Of a DNA stretch of 64,000 nt, positions 38,901 to 51,800 are shown piece after piece; positions within the stretch are counted from its first letter, which is position 1; each line of letters opens with the position of its first letter. The notes under the pieces are model-generated. The model did not search any database. It had not been told where the DNA came from and saw nothing but the letters and a program-made list of their open reading frames with translations. The DNA is from Manis javanica (lineage: Eukaryota > Chordata > Mammalia > Pholidota > Manidae): contig NC_133167.1 in assembly GCF_040802235.1 (NCBI RefSeq), forward strand, positions 17,228,501-17,292,500. Direction: 5' to 3'. The translations under genes and the position numbers were made by a program.

Positions 38901-41207
38901 ATGCCACCATCAGCTGGTGCTGGATCACCATGTGAAGGGGCATGGGGGCACCCGGCTCTACAAGTGTACTGATTGTGCTTACAGTACCAAGAACCGGCAG
39001 AAGATCACCTGGCACAGCCGCATCCACACGGGGGAAAAGCCCTACCGTTGTCACCTCTGTCCTTACGCTTGTGCTGACCCCTCTCGCCTCAAGGTAAGGT
39101 CAGAGGCCACAGGGGCCAGGAATGAAAGGAGTACAGGTTGTGGAGGAAATTACCTGGGTTCTCTAATCCCAACTCTCTGATCTTTATCAAGTTCCTTAAC
39201 TTCTCGAAGCCCCAGATTTCTCATCTGTAAAAGGGAAATAAATCGTTCACAAGGTTGTTGCAAGATAAAATTCCATAATACATGCTTGACATGATAAAGG
39301 CATGTGATTGGTTGGGGATAAGCTAGATAATAACATCTTAGGTTTTTTGAGCACTTACTATATGCTGAGCACTAAAACTTTAATCCTTTCAAAAATATGA
39401 GACATAGTTACTACTTCCCATTTTACAGGTTAATAAACAGAATTAGGGGTTTAAGTAATAATGGCAGAGCTGAGCTAGTCAGGACAGACCTAGGGGTAGA
39501 CCCAATGGGTTAGGTTGGTGTCAAAGCAGCCAGACTGGGAGACCTACCAGTAATGGGAGTATGGATGAGATCGTAGCAAGGAACAGGGTTGTCTGCCAAC
39601 AGTTCCTCTGCCTGCTTCCTCTATTTCCACATCACTGGTACCAAGGGGTGCACATTTTCTAGGCATACTCTTTGCTCTTCCCTCCTCTAGTACCATATGC
39701 GGATCCATAAGGAGGAACGGAAGTATCTGTGCCCTGACTGTGGCTACAAGTGCAAGTGGGTGAACCAGCTCAAGTACCACATGACCAAGCACACAGGTGA
39801 GTCTCTGTGGTTATGACAGGCCCAAGGGGTTACCCCATTCTCTGGGACACCCAGCATCCTTGAAGTATGGTGTATGTCCTTACTCAGATTTAGGGCGCAC
39901 ATCAGTTATCTCACTGGCGTTAGGAGTTTGGCCAAATGGCCAGAACAGCTTCCCAAACTACTGAAGACCTGTCAGAATCACAAGATGTGAACCTGAGAGT
40001 CTGGGCATATGCACTTTGCCAAAGCTTCCCAGGTGATTGTGGCACAAGGTCACCCACCTCCCACCAAGAAAACGCCGCGACTCAAGCATGAGTGCCTGAG
40101 GGCCCATCAGCCTGGTTCCTGCAGACAGGATGGCACCAACGATGAGTAGAGGAGAAAGTGGAGGTTTCACCTGTTTTAATTTACCTTTTCTTTCCCCCGG
40201 GGTTGGAGTCCACGAACTGTGAGTTCTCAGAAAAGGGTCAATGATATTATGCCTGTAATTATCACATATGATCCCCCTACATAAAGGAATTAATCAGGTG
40301 CATTTCAAGGCTTTCTGTGTCTATGAATGCTGCTGCTTTCACCTCTACCCCTTCTCTTTCAAGCATTTTCTTTTATTTCTTAAGTTGAATGAGGAGTTGT
40401 ATTTAATTGGATTCCCAAGTACCATGAGTATCCCATGACCAAAAGGGGGTTAGAATTGCCTATTCGGAAACCTTGTCATATTTGAGTGTTCATTGCTGTC
40501 AAGAAGCTACTAAGGGGTCCAGTTAGTTATCAGCATCCATTGAGCACCCCATTGTATACAAGAGGCTGTGTTGGGAGAGCATATCAGGTAAGACTGGAAC
40601 ATTCCAAAGACATGGTCCTAAGTCAGCTAGCTGCTTGTGTTCTTTATGCCCAGGATCCCAGTGACTCTTATGGTCCACTGAACCTGTTCCACCCCTGCTA
40701 GTGGTGGTATGTTCCCTGTCCTTGCCCTGTCCTACAGGACTGAAGCCATACCAGTGTTCTGAGTGTGAGTACTGCACCAACCGGGCTGATGCCCTGCGTG
40801 TGCACCAGGAGACGCGGCACCGGGAAGCACGGACCTTCATGTGTGAGCAGTGTGGCAAGGCCTTCAAGACACGCTTCCTGCTGCGCACTCACCTCCGCAA
40901 GCACAGTGAGGCCAAGCCCTACGTGTGCAACGTGTGCCACCGTGCTTTCCGCTGGGCTGCCGGCCTGCGCCATCACGCCCTCACCCACACCGACCGCCAC
41001 CCCTTCTTCTGCCGCCTCTGCAGCTACAAGGCCAAGCAGAAATTCCAGGTGGTCAAGCATGTGCGCCGGCACCACCCTGACCAAGCTGACCCAAATCAAG
41101 GTGTGGGCAAAGACCCCAGCACCCCGACAGTGCATCTGCACGACGTGCAGTTGGAGGAGCTCAGCCCTCCCACTCGTGTTGCTCCCCAAACTGGACCTGA
41201 GGGCTGA
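26959..41207 (+). CDS. ZNF142: Zinc finger protein 142 (multi-C2H2 nuclear protein), complete
   Basis: Eight coding exons: 26959-27238, 29419-30018, 31093-31257, 32188-33012, 35197-35374, 36168-39093, 39691-39796 and 40738-41207. They give 1,850 codons with the stop; skipping 29419-30018 keeps frame and gives 1,650. Human has about 1,887 and 1,687. The start MTDPVLDSQ matches the human N terminus. An acidic leader is followed by about thirty C2H2 fingers in clusters separated by an unstructured proline- and glutamate-rich linker. Canonical TGEKP-type linkers occur at exon junctions (33012/35197, 39796/40738), so introns cut inside linkers. C2H2 arrays usually bind DNA or RNA; human loss of function causes a neurodevelopmental disorder. 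No KRAB, BTB or SCAN domain is visible. It converges on PLCD4. Confidence 0.97.
28000..28745 (+). repeat. Old L1 3' fragment in ZNF142 intron
   Basis: Degenerate late-L1 text ('ctctgacccaataattccac', 'aacccaaatgtccatcagtc', 'ctttcatttaatttgttgca') lies between ZNF142 exons at 27238 and 29419. Confidence 0.65.
29419..30018 (+). other. ZNF142: ZNF142 cassette exon carrying five zinc fingers
   Basis: This exon is exactly 600 bases and begins and ends in phase 1. It encodes five C2H2 or C2H2-like units (CERC, CPVC, CPESGC, CSFRGC and CNHC starts). Joining 27238 directly to 31093 also keeps frame and gives the sequence found in the shorter human isoform as I recall it. Both isoforms are therefore encodable here. 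Confidence 0.8.
30019..31092. other. ZNF142 intron between exons at 30018 and 31093
   Basis: No repeat or additional exon could be supported in this 1.1-kb stretch. Confidence 0.45.
31258..32158. other. ZNF142 intron between exons at 31257 and 32188
   Basis: Unremarkable sequence without recognisable repeat, ending in a CT-rich microsatellite at the acceptor. Confidence 0.45.
32159..32183 (+). repeat. ZNF142: (CT)n microsatellite forming a splice polypyrimidine tract
   Basis: About twelve CT units run directly into the CCCAG acceptor of the ZNF142 exon starting at 32188. Confidence 0.9.
33100..33260 (-). repeat. MIR SINE fragment
   Basis: Reverse-MIR text ('acaaatgagccttaagttga', 'gttttgaatccaggtagtct', 'ccgtgctctgaccactgtgg') starts just after the ZNF142 exon ending at 33012. 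Confidence 0.65.
33770..33970 (-). repeat. MIR SINE
   Basis: Reverse-MIR blocks 'catttaatccataataacaa' and 'caggatcacacagctagtgt' are clear. Confidence 0.7.
34100..34440. repeat. Two abutting MIR SINEs in opposite orientation
   Basis: A reverse MIR at about 34100-34225 ('aagtgacctgcccaaggcca') abuts a forward MIR at about 34230-34440 ('tctctgtgcctcagtttctt', 'ggtgcctggcacatagcatc'). Confidence 0.7.
35885..36100 (+). repeat. MIR SINE
   Basis: Forward-MIR text ('aacacaggccctgaagctag', 'cttactgtaaaatgggtacc') ends about 70 bases before the giant ZNF142 exon. Confidence 0.65.
36168..39093 (+). other. ZNF142: ZNF142 giant zinc-finger exon
   Basis: A single 2,926-base exon encodes over half of the protein. 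It holds two finger clusters around a long acidic and proline-rich linker (roughly 36530-37200), then further fingers spaced by short linkers. It is uninterrupted by stops, and the frame continues 29 codons into the intron before a stop at 39178-39180. Confidence 0.9.
39180..39530. repeat. MIR-derived sequence, both orientations
   Basis: Forward MIR-like text at about 39180-39310 ('ccagatttctcatctgtaaa') is followed by reverse MIR-like text at about 39335-39500 ('gagcacttactatatgctga', 'cattttacaggttaataaac'). Confidence 0.6.
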
Positions 41208-41569
41208 GAGCCTCCCACGCCTCCCACAAACGAGGCACAGACTGGGACCAGAGCTAGCCTGAGGAGTTCAGGGCCTGGGAAGAGCTGCCTTTGGGGTATC
41301 AGGGTGGCTGGAATCCCCCTGGGACTCTGGCTATAGTACTTTGAAATTTAGAGTATATAAAAGAGAAATGTGGACCACAATTGAGTTCTTGTTGAGGCAC
41401 AGTTTTTAACCTGTGAGTTCCTAGTGTTCTTCACCATCACTCTGACTCCCTGCTGTAAGATCTTGGTTTTACCCATTCTGTCTTCTCTTTCCCTCCTATC
41501 AAGTCCTGTTTTCTTCATCATCCTTGAAACAGTTGTATCTAACTGCATGTGCTGTTGTGTCTAATGCTC

Positions 41570-41575
41570 TATAAA
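41570..41575 (+). terminator. ZNF142: Possible ZNF142 polyadenylation signal (TATAAA variant)
   Basis: No AATAAA is evident shortly after the ZNF142 stop codon. TATAAA, a known variant signal, lies about 365 bases downstream and is followed by T-rich sequence. Another TATAAA-like site lies near 41354. Confidence 0.4.
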
Positions 41576-41848
41576 GCATGTTAAATAGATGATTACTAGC
41601 TTATGGACTCGTTCAAGTCCGTCGTAATGTTTCCAAGCTGTCATCTCGATCTGCCCTGTCCCCTCTCAGACCTCTACCTCTCCTTTGTCACCCTCCATAG
41701 TCACCAAATGACTGATTCTGAAACAGGCTGGGGTCTGCCTCTCTGTCCTGAGCCTGTCTTGGCCCTTGCCCTGCTTCCTATTCCGAGTCCCCATTGTCTG
41801 CCTATAGAGTGAGGATTGCCACCCACAAAGCCTCCTCCTGGAAGCAGC

Positions 41849-41854
41849 TTTAAT
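41849..41854 (-). terminator. PLCD4: Possible PLCD4 polyadenylation signal (ATTAAA)
   Basis: The minus strand reads ATTAAA about 990 bases beyond the PLCD4 stop codon. It would place the PLCD4 and ZNF142 3' ends only about 275 bases apart. A closer signal may exist that I did not recognise. Confidence 0.35.
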
Positions 41855-42842
41855 TCAGCACCAATCCTTAGACTGGCTCAGCAGTCTGAATCAAAGAGTT
41901 AAAGCACAAAGACAGTGTGAAACGCAGATGAGGTAAGCCTCTAATCCAAAATTCTATGAGTGCCTCAGACTGACTGCATAATTAAACTGGGACACACTGG
42001 GAAAATTAAAGGGTACTGGTAATAATTATGCCAGGACAGCATAAACCAGGACTAGTCTGTGCAGAGTCTTCGGAGGGCTGGGGTCTTTGTCTCTTTGTCT
42101 TCCTTCTTTGTCTCTTACTTCTCAGTCCCTTAGAAGCTGTACTTATGTACCTTTCCTATGTAGCACATGCAGGGCGTTCCCTGGAAACCTGTTTTCCCTT
42201 TGCCTACTGGACCTGTCTACCCAAATGTCCCCCAACCCTTATACTTTCCTTCTTACACAACAATGACAGACCATACTGAAGCCAACTTGGGGAGAGAAGC
42301 TCTATTTTACTGGTGGGCTTATAGAGGAGCAGTCCAGTGCCATGTTCTCTGGAGAGTCATAGTAGTACTGGGGTCAGATCTCCTTCCCCAGTCTGTCTGG
42401 GGAGCCTTGAGACTTGATTTATCCTTCCATAAATCAAGGCTCTGGGTTTTGAGGAAGTTGGGAGTGGAGGGGTTAATGCCTCTTTGGGTTTCTCTGCTCC
42501 AAGCCTCTCTGGATTTCCAGTTGCAATCTGCCTTTGAGCCAGAGTTGATGGGAGAGATTAGTTCTAGATCTGGGTTTGCAATTAAGCCTACAGCAAGAAG
42601 GAAGTCCAATACAGAATGTGCAAAAGGAAAGAATAGGAAAGACTTGTACAAATGAAGAAAAGAAAGAGAAGATGAAAGAAAAATCAGGTTCTAGATTTGC
42701 TTGTTAGGAAGGGTGAGATAATTTTGTGACTGGGAATGCACAATCCAAAGCTTGGTTTTCACCTCTGCCTGCTTTCTGGAGGATCCTTCCAGGTTTTACA
42801 ATGTCAAGCCAGTGCCCCCACCCCTCCCATGAATTGCTCAAG

Positions 42843-45800
42843 TTAGGATTCGTCCACCTCCAGCCCTTCTTGGGTGCTGATGTGCACGAAGATGGAAGCT
42901 GGATGGAGGCTGGTGCCATCCTTGGAGAGCAGGTGTATGTGGCGGTAACCTGGAAAGGGGTAGGAGAGCCGTGTTAGGAAGGCAGCCACTGTGGGGTGTT
43001 GGCCAGGGGTCAAAGAACTGGCTCACCTTGTTGCATGCAGGTCCAAGGTAGGGTGTACTGGCCAATGAAGTCATTTCGGGACTTCCAGTTGTAATCCTTT
43101 ACCACAAACCGCAGCAGGGCCAATTCAGGTACCAGGACCCGGAAGCACAGTGACTGCCCCCAGTACGGATTAAAACCTGAAGTGGGGGGTGATTGAAGGA
43201 ACAGATATTGGTGACTTTTCTTTAGGCCCATGCTGGGTTGCTTTCCCTGTATTCTCTCACTTAATTTTCACAGCATTTTACAGGTAAGGAAATTGAGACT
43301 CAGAATGGGTAAGGAATTTGCCCAGGTCACTGGAACTTGTAAGTGAGGGGCCAGACCCAAGACGTCCAAGTCCTGCTTTGTCCTGTCCCACACTGCCCAC
43401 TGGAGGTTACAGAGACTATACCTAATGGAGGGCAGGATGGTGGAAAACAATGGTCCTGTTCCTCCACCTGCCCCCAGCACAGCCAGTCTCACCGTTGTTC
43501 TCCACGTAGCTGGTCTCTTGCCGGGTTGTGTCTGGGCGGATCCCGAAGATCTCCACTCTCACCAGTGGATCCACAATGGATCGCTCTTTGGTACTGTCCT
43601 CTTTGGGGAGTTGCTGACCACTGATCACCTGCAACCAGGGCTCTGGAACCTCACCAGTTCCTGCTCAGCCCTGCCCCCTTCCAGCTTTCACACCCCCAGG
43701 AAGGGGAGAAGGAACCAGGACCTGGCTCTATAGCTTTTGAGTTTGCAAAACTAATCATCCATGGGTAGTACATTGTTTTCTAGTAATCTATCTGCAATTT
43801 AAAATGCATCCAAGTAGAAATTTAACAAGGTTTGAAAGTATGTTAATGTCAGTAACCCCTTTATAGCACTTATACTCTTCACCAGGCATTGTTTCAGCAC
43901 TTCATATTAAGTAATCACAACACTGTGAGGTAGGTAGTATTACACCCATGGTGCAAGTAAGGAGACTGAGGTTAAGGAACTTAATGTCACACAATTAGCA
44001 AATGGGTTTGAACCTAGGCAACTGGCTCCAAAGTCCGTGCTGTTAAGGATCAGGCTAGCCTGCCCTCATCAGGAATCCTTCAGCCTTACCCTCCTGTCAG
44101 GCCCAGCCACCTCTTCCCGCTCTTATCCCAGCTATCCCAGTCTCTTCCCAATGGTTTTCCTTTCCATTGTACCTGGATTAGGAGTGTCTGCGCTTTGAAA
44201 GGGCTGATGGGCTTCTCGGGGTGGAAGGAACTCTGGGCATCACGCAGGAAGTCTGGCTTCAGCACGTAGCCACAGCCCCCGTTCTGATGGAAGAACCCAT
44301 CACAGATGTCCATCTCCAGCCCTGCAGTCTGCATGTTCATAGCCACTGGGCCACAGGAGGAAAAGGGGAAGGGGTCATCTTGGGGACTATCCAGCCCCTC
44401 TTTCAGGGAATTAAGAAGACATGTTGGGTGTAAAAGGGCCTGCTGGGAATTCTTCCATAGATGCCATCCCTTCTCAGCCTGGCACTGGGGATTTAACTTC
44501 TCACCTATTGATCTTCCACCCCCTCTCCCTGGTCCCTGCTGCCCCCTCACCCATCTGGCAGCCAGCATTCCAGAGTTCCTGGGGGTTGTAGTTGGATGAA
44601 TCTGTCCTCAGGCCACTGGGATACACACGGCTCAACTGCCAGGTGTTGTGCTGCACAAACTCATTGCCTGTAGAAAGGGTGTAGAGAGAGAGGGGGAAGT
44701 GGGTGGGTCCTCCCCCTCCCTTGTGTTCCTAGGATGGACCCTGCCCACACACTTCGCTCTTCTCCCCTGCACCTCCTGACGCTGACTCCAGAAAGCTTCG
44801 TGGTGCCTCTCTGTTCCATCCAGGTCATCTCCCCCAGCTTTCTTCCCCTAGAGCCTTGAACCCATCATTTGTAACTCCTGTCCCCGTCCCTGCTCTGAGG
44901 ACTTTCTTTACTCTCATCCAACCCTCCTTAGCGACCTTGCCCTCTTTCTTAGGACGCACTGCCGGCTTGTCAGGCCTGACCCTACCCATCCCAGTTCCCT
45001 CCCTGTCCTTCTCTTTTGGTCCTGACCAGCCTCCTTGATCAGGCTCCTGGCCTTGGTTTCAGAGAAAGACGATATCTCATAGAAGTGGTAGTGCTCCCTT
45101 GAATGAGCGAAGCTGTAGAATGAGACAGACTTCAAGTAGACAACCAGGGCAGAGAGGGATGGACACAAGATAGGCTTGGATTTCTGGAAAAGGCCAAAGA
45201 GAGGAAGATGGAATTGAACTCTTAGCAATCTGAGAGGTAAGCCAATGGCCAAGATCTAAACTTCACCCAATCTATGACTCTCCCCACTGCCTCCCCACTG
45301 CATTCTCCCTCCTGCCTCACCTGCTTGGGAAAGAGAAGGAACCCAGGCTTGGAAATAGGAGCCTGAGCCATAACCTGACAACAGATAGGCGGACAAAACA
45401 GCAGGCACATCACAACCTGGGGATGGGAACGGGAATAAAGGCAGTCTACGTATACTGATGGGATCAGTTCCAGCCTCTGGGCTTAAAGGGTCTGCTCTAT
45501 GTTACTTTCTGGGTAACAGGTTTTTAATTTATTATTACTTTTAAATAGGTGTCATCTTCCGTACTTCTCATATTTTAAAACAAATTGACAATAATTTTTG
45601 GTCAAAATGTACATGAACCCAGACAGATATGTCAAGGTATGCAAATAGTCATGGAAGTCACACTTGGAAGGATGTGAGGTGCTCAGAATAGTATCTTTAG
45701 ATTTGTCTCCTGAAATCCCATTTCCATCCCTGTACATGACAGCAGGTGAGATACCACAGCCCCAGAGAGAACAGGATAAGCTAGAAGTCAGCTGAGCCAA

Positions 45801-48800
45801 GCAAGTGCACAAGAAGAGAAATGCAGGCTTAAAATCAGGATCTTGGTGGTCCCCCCAGTGGTGCCCCTTCCCCTCAAGGACATGGACTACACTGACACAA
45901 CATTCTCAGAGCCTTCGCCTTCCCTAACTTTACCTGCTCCTCTGTGGCTATTTCTGGCCCCTCCTCAGATTCACCCTTCCCAAGAAGCTTTCTCTAACTA
46001 AGTCCACTTTAGTTGAGGTCACAGCAGTCACTCCAGTGAGCCCTACTTACTCCATATAATAATGCTGCACACACACACCCATCAGTGGTTTTCAGACTGG
46101 CCTTTAAGGCGGCTAAGTATAAAAATGTCTCAGGAGTCACTTGGGGGGACCCAGGAGAGAGCCAAATGGGTCTTTAACTAGGATGGCTCTGTGTCTCTCT
46201 ACTGAGCGCATATTTAAGATTTCATTCAAAAAGTTTCATGGCCCAAAGAAGCTGGAAAGCCACTGCAGTATTTCTATATATGGCAGTGTATAGTGATGTC
46301 GTGCATGCATTCTTAAGCCTCTTTCACTGGGAACATTTTGCTCCTTGGCCTTCCACCCTGCCTGGCTCTAGTCTCTTCTCATGTGGACTCTGAGCTTATG
46401 GTACAGACTGACCAAATGCCAAAGCAGAAAGACCACCCTCCTGGTCTACCTTCTCCTTTTCGTCCTTATTACAGGGGCTCAGCTCCTGGGGCTCAGACTC
46501 AAACTGGGCATCCAACTCCAGCTCAACCTGCTGCTCTGCTTCCAGTTCAGACTCTAGAGCTTCCTCTTCTTCAAGCTCCTCAAGCATCCTTAACTTCTTC
46601 CCCTTTACCAGGATCTTCCTCCGAAGTGCCTTGGGGACACAAAATGAAGGGACCTGTCTGCTCTGGGACTCTTCTGGGTCCCATTGCTCTCACAGGGCCA
46701 CCTCAACACAAAAGAAGTGAGTGGTCACGAGTTCCCACAGGAAGGCTGCTGGACACATGCAGTAGAGATTCCCTATTGTTAAGCAAACTTATAATATCAC
46801 TATCTGTATGGAAAACAATGGTGACTCCCTACCTCAAATGTGACACATAGAGTCCTCGAAGATTAAAGGTTTACATGTAAATATAAAGAATATAAGTATT
46901 AGAAGAAAATAAAGAATTAAAAAAAACAATCTTAAGGTAGGAAAGCATTTAGAAACACGAGATGAAAACTCAGAAGACAAAAATGATTGGCAGATTTGAG
47001 TACACAAAGCTTAAAAAACCTCTATAAGGCAAAAGACACTGTAAGGCAAGAAAAAAGACTGCAAAAAAATTTTTCCAAAGCATTAGTAGCCTTAACATTA
47101 AAAAAATTATTATGTATCAGTAAAAATTAAAAGTCTAATAAAAGTGGGTAAATATTACCAATTAATTCAAAAGAAGACAGACCTTTCTTTTTGAAAAACT
47201 AGACTTTTCTTTTGTATCTTTGCCATTATGCATCAACTTGCTACTGCAGTTAGTTGTGGTTACTCTCTTACATGCTGGCTGGAGCGCAATCTGGCGCATT
47301 TTTCCCAGAGGGCAACTTGGCAATAACCAAAATGCCAACATGCAAACTCTTCAACCCAGCAATTTTGCTTCTAGGAATCCATCTCAAAGAAAGAGTAAGC
47401 TATACATACAAGTGAAAAATTCTCAATAACCTAAATGCTCACCATTTACTGCTTATGTTTACCATCTGACTGGTAGAATAAATTATGGTCCATAACATAA
47501 AGTAGAATACCACAGAGCTGTTAAGAAGGAAAGATTATACATGAAGAGACATCTATGATGTATCTTACATGTGAGATATAAAAGGGATATAGAGGATGAT
47601 ACCATTCATCTTTGTAAAAATGTGAATACATATACACACGGATGTTTATATAATCACTTAAAACATCTATGACAGCTGTTTGGGGAGAGGCTGAGATTAT
47701 GATGGGGGGGATTTCCCTTTCTATACATTGTTTGTAGAGTCTGCAACAATTATGAACTATCAGGAAAAAAATTAAGACTTTCCCCAAAACAAAAAAAATA
47801 CAAAGTAAATAATTGACCTAAAATTTAAAGAACTATAAATAGAATTCTGTGCTCAATTTGATTTTTTGAAAATTAAAGCTGACTCCAAGGATATGAAAGG
47901 GCACGATGGTCCTTCTAAGGGTGAAAAGGAGGGAACAAGAAGGGCATGAAGGAGGAGCCAAGGTGGGGCCTATGAACAGCCACAGTAGAACCTGCGCTGG
48001 GGGAGCAGGGTCCTACCTCAGGCGAGGGCAGCTGCATGGGCAGCAGCCCATCCAAAGTGGCGCTCAGCAGCTTCTCGCCCAGGATCTCCGTCAGATGGTG
48101 TGCCATGACCTGCTGCTGCTCCCAGCTGCAGTGATTCTCCAGGGACAAGATGACTGGGTAGTCTGATGTCTGATGGGGAGGAGAGAGGCGCTGGAGCCAG
48201 ATTCTAAAGCCTGTAACCTTCTTGCTTCTCCAGGCCCCCCAGTCACTCACTCAACTGAGTACCCTAATTGCTAGACTCCTCCAACCACATTCCAGACCTC
48301 AAGGAGGTCTTGCTGGGCCTGCAGCCCACCCCACATTGAAAAGTCACTTTTGGGACCTCAAATCTCAAACCCGTGCCAAGTCTGACCCAGATCCCTCTGG
48401 GACCTTAGAGTTTTCAGGCTCAGAGTGGGAAGGCCAGGCCATTCTCTGGTTACCTGTTCACGGTCTACTCCCAGGCTTTCCTCTTCAGGTTCCTGTTGTC
48501 CCCCAGCCCCACCCAGCCCTTTCTCCTTTCCTTTCTCCACCCCCTCCCAAATGAGTGACAGAAGTTGTTAAAAGCATAGTTACTAGTTTCGTGCAAGTTC
48601 CTCTGACTACTAATTAGTAACACATCTAACTTATTCAGAATAGCCCCTTAATATTTGTCTGATGCTTCACAGCTAAAATCTTTTACATATATGCCATTTG
48701 ATACGACCTCCCCTGTGCCTGTTCCTTTCCCAGACCCAGAGCCAGGCACTCTTTCTTCTGATCCTCTCGCCTCACTAGTGTTGCCATCTTGGGGTTCCTA

Positions 48801-51800
48801 CCTGGAAGGCATATTGTGCTACAGTGGCCATGACATCTTTGAACAGGATGCGGGAGGTCAGGGTGTGTCCATGGTAAACGATAGGTTCCCCACTAGGTCC
48901 ATCCCATATATCCACTTCCACACAGCGGCACCCCCTCTTCAGTGCCCTGCAAGAACAACAACCCCCAGGGACAGGAGGGCTCAAGGTCTGCTCTTCCACC
49001 CACGGACCCTCTCCCCACCTCTGGAGAGAACAGTGCTCACTGGCACTGGACCCTGCTGCAGCTCACACTGATCTCCACCCCCTACCCGACCCAACTCAGC
49101 CTTTCCTTAGCAGGCCCTCACATGCTTCACGATGCTTCCTGGGCTGGCTGTATATCATTACACAACACCTGAGTTCTTCAAACTCTTAGTAAATTTACAC
49201 TTTATTTTCTCTACTAGACATCCTAGGGCAGAAACTATATGTTCCACTCATCTTTGTATGCCTTGAAGCTACTACCCAGTTGCTGGCACTACAAAGATAT
49301 CTTGACAATTCCATCTAATCCATGATTAATCACAATAAAAACAGGTACATTTATTAGCTATTGACATATGGATTGTCTCATTTGATTCTCACAACAATCC
49401 ATACTGAACAGGCACTCTTATCATCCCATTTCACTGTTAGGGAAACTGAGGCATAGAGAGGTTAAATACTTAGCCCCAGAATACCAAGTCAGAGAGCTAG
49501 GATTTGACCTCAAATAGTCTGACTCCAGAACCTATGTTTGTAACTCCTATGCTCTACTGCCTTCCATTTTAACATTTAGTTTATTTGTTCTAAATAAATC
49601 TTTCAGGACCTGAGTTCCAAGAGAGTTTTATAGCCTATGAAAAGAGAAAAGCTCTATTTACCCACCGGGTTTCACCACCACCCTCCTGCCAGATTTCATT
49701 ACCTCTTCAAGTCTCTCAGGTGTCCAGGCTCCTCAGCCACAACCCCCTGACATCTTCCTCTGTTATCCACTGACCTTGCCCTCAATTTCCCACAGACAGT
49801 CCTTTCTCATGAGCTGGACTCCTTCCCCCCAGCTCCCCACAGCACCTTATATATCCCTCAATGCTGCTCTGGCCACAAAGCTGGTCTCCCACTAGGTAGG
49901 TGTTATGAGAGGAGTTGATGTAGTAGTGGCTCAGGGGTTGAGTCATATCCTGGTAGATGGGGAGGCAGGCCGGGTTGAAGATGTCTCCATCCTTTGAGCA
50001 GAGGTAGCTGAGGAAGCCATCTTTGCTCAGCACATGTCGCAGCTTGCCTGGGGTGTGGAGTCAGGGAACACTAGAGTGAGAAGCTCTGAGAGAAAGCACC
50101 CCAGCACACCTAAGCCTATCCACCACCCCACCCTTCCAGGGCCCTGCCTTTCAGATGGTGTCTGTTCCCAGCCTCCAGATCCCAAACCTGCTGCACCCAG
50201 TGTCTGTCATTTCACTCATCCCCATGCTCAGATAATGTAAAAGCTACAAGGGGAATCATTAAGATCATTCTAACTCAGTGCTAACCAGTAGAACTTTCTA
50301 CAATAATGGAAATGTTATATTCTGCACTGTCCAATATTATAGCCTCTAGACATAGATGGCTACTGAGCACTTGAAATGTGGCTGTTGTGAATGAGGAACT
50401 GAATTTAAAATTTTAATTTGAGTTAATTTAAGTTTAAATAGTCACATGGAGCTCATGGTTAACCACAGTGGATACCACAGTGTTCAGACCAAAAGGCTAA
50501 TTTTATAGATGGGGAAACAGGCCCAGAGAGAATCAAAATCAAACACTTGTTACTCAGGAAAACAATTCCATTCACAATTGCATCAAAAAGAATAAAATAC
50601 CTAAGAATAAACCTAACCAAGGAAGTGAAAGACCTATACCCTGAAAACTATAAGACACTCTTAAGAGAAATTAAAGAGGACATTAACAAATGGAAATTCA
50701 TCCCATGCTCTTGAGTAGGAAGAATTAATATTGTCAAAATAGCCAACCTGCCTAAAGCAATCTACAGATTCAATGCAATCCCTATCAAAATAACAACAAC
50801 ATTCTTCAATAAACTGGAACAAATAGTTCTAAAATTCATATGGAACCACAAAAGACCCTGAATAGCCAAAGCAATCCTGAGAAGTAAGAGTAAAGCAGGG
50901 GGCATCTTGCTTTCCAACTTCAAGCTCTACTACAAAGCCACAATAATCAAGACAATTTGGTACCAGCACAAGAAGAGACTCAAAGACCAGTGGAACAGAA
51001 TAAAGAGTCCAGATATTAACCCAAACATATATAGTCAATTAATATACAATAAAGGAGCCATGGATATACAATGGGGAAATGACAGCCTTTTCAACAACTG
51101 GTGTTGGCAAAACTGGACAGCTACATGTAAGAGAGTGAAACTGTATTATTGTCTAACCCCATACACAAAAGTAAACTTGAAATGGAACAAAGACCTGAAT
51201 GTAAGTCATGAAACCATAAAACTCTTAGAAAAAAACATAGGCAAAAATCTCTTGGACATAAACATGAGCAACTTCTTCATGAATATATCTCCCCGGGCAA
51301 GGGAATCAAAAGCAAAAATGAACAAGTTGGACTATATCAAGCTGAAAAGCTTCTGTACAGCAAAGGACACCATCAACAGAACGAAAAGGCACCCTACAGT
51401 ATGGGGGAATATATTCATAAATGACATATCCAGTAAAGGGTTGACACCCAAAATATATAAAGACTCATGCACCTCAACAAACAAAAAGCAAATAATCCAA
51501 TTTAAAAATGGGCAGAGGAGCTGAACAGACACTCTCCCAAAGAAGAAATTCAGATGGCCAACAGGCACATGAAAAGATGCTCCACATCACTAATCATCAG
51601 AGAAATGCAAATTAAAACCACAATGAGATATTACCTCACACCAGTAAGGATCGCCACCATCCAAAAGACAAACAACAACAAATGTTGGCGAGGTTGTGGA
51701 GAAAGGGGAACCCTCCTACACTGCTGGTGGGAATGTAAATTAGTTCAACCATTGTGGAAAGCAGTATGGAGGTTCCTCAGAAAGCTCAAAATAGAAATAC

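Larger units (their letters stand above)
41208..42842. other. Convergent 3' flanks of ZNF142 and PLCD4
   Basis: Untranslated and intergenic sequence. No conserved open frame, RNA gene or well-preserved repeat is recognised. Confidence 0.5.

Noticed and set aside
41954-42655. Open frames in the gap between ZNF142 and PLCD4
   Set aside because: Short, overlapping on both strands and without domain features; they lie in 3' UTR or intergenic DNA.
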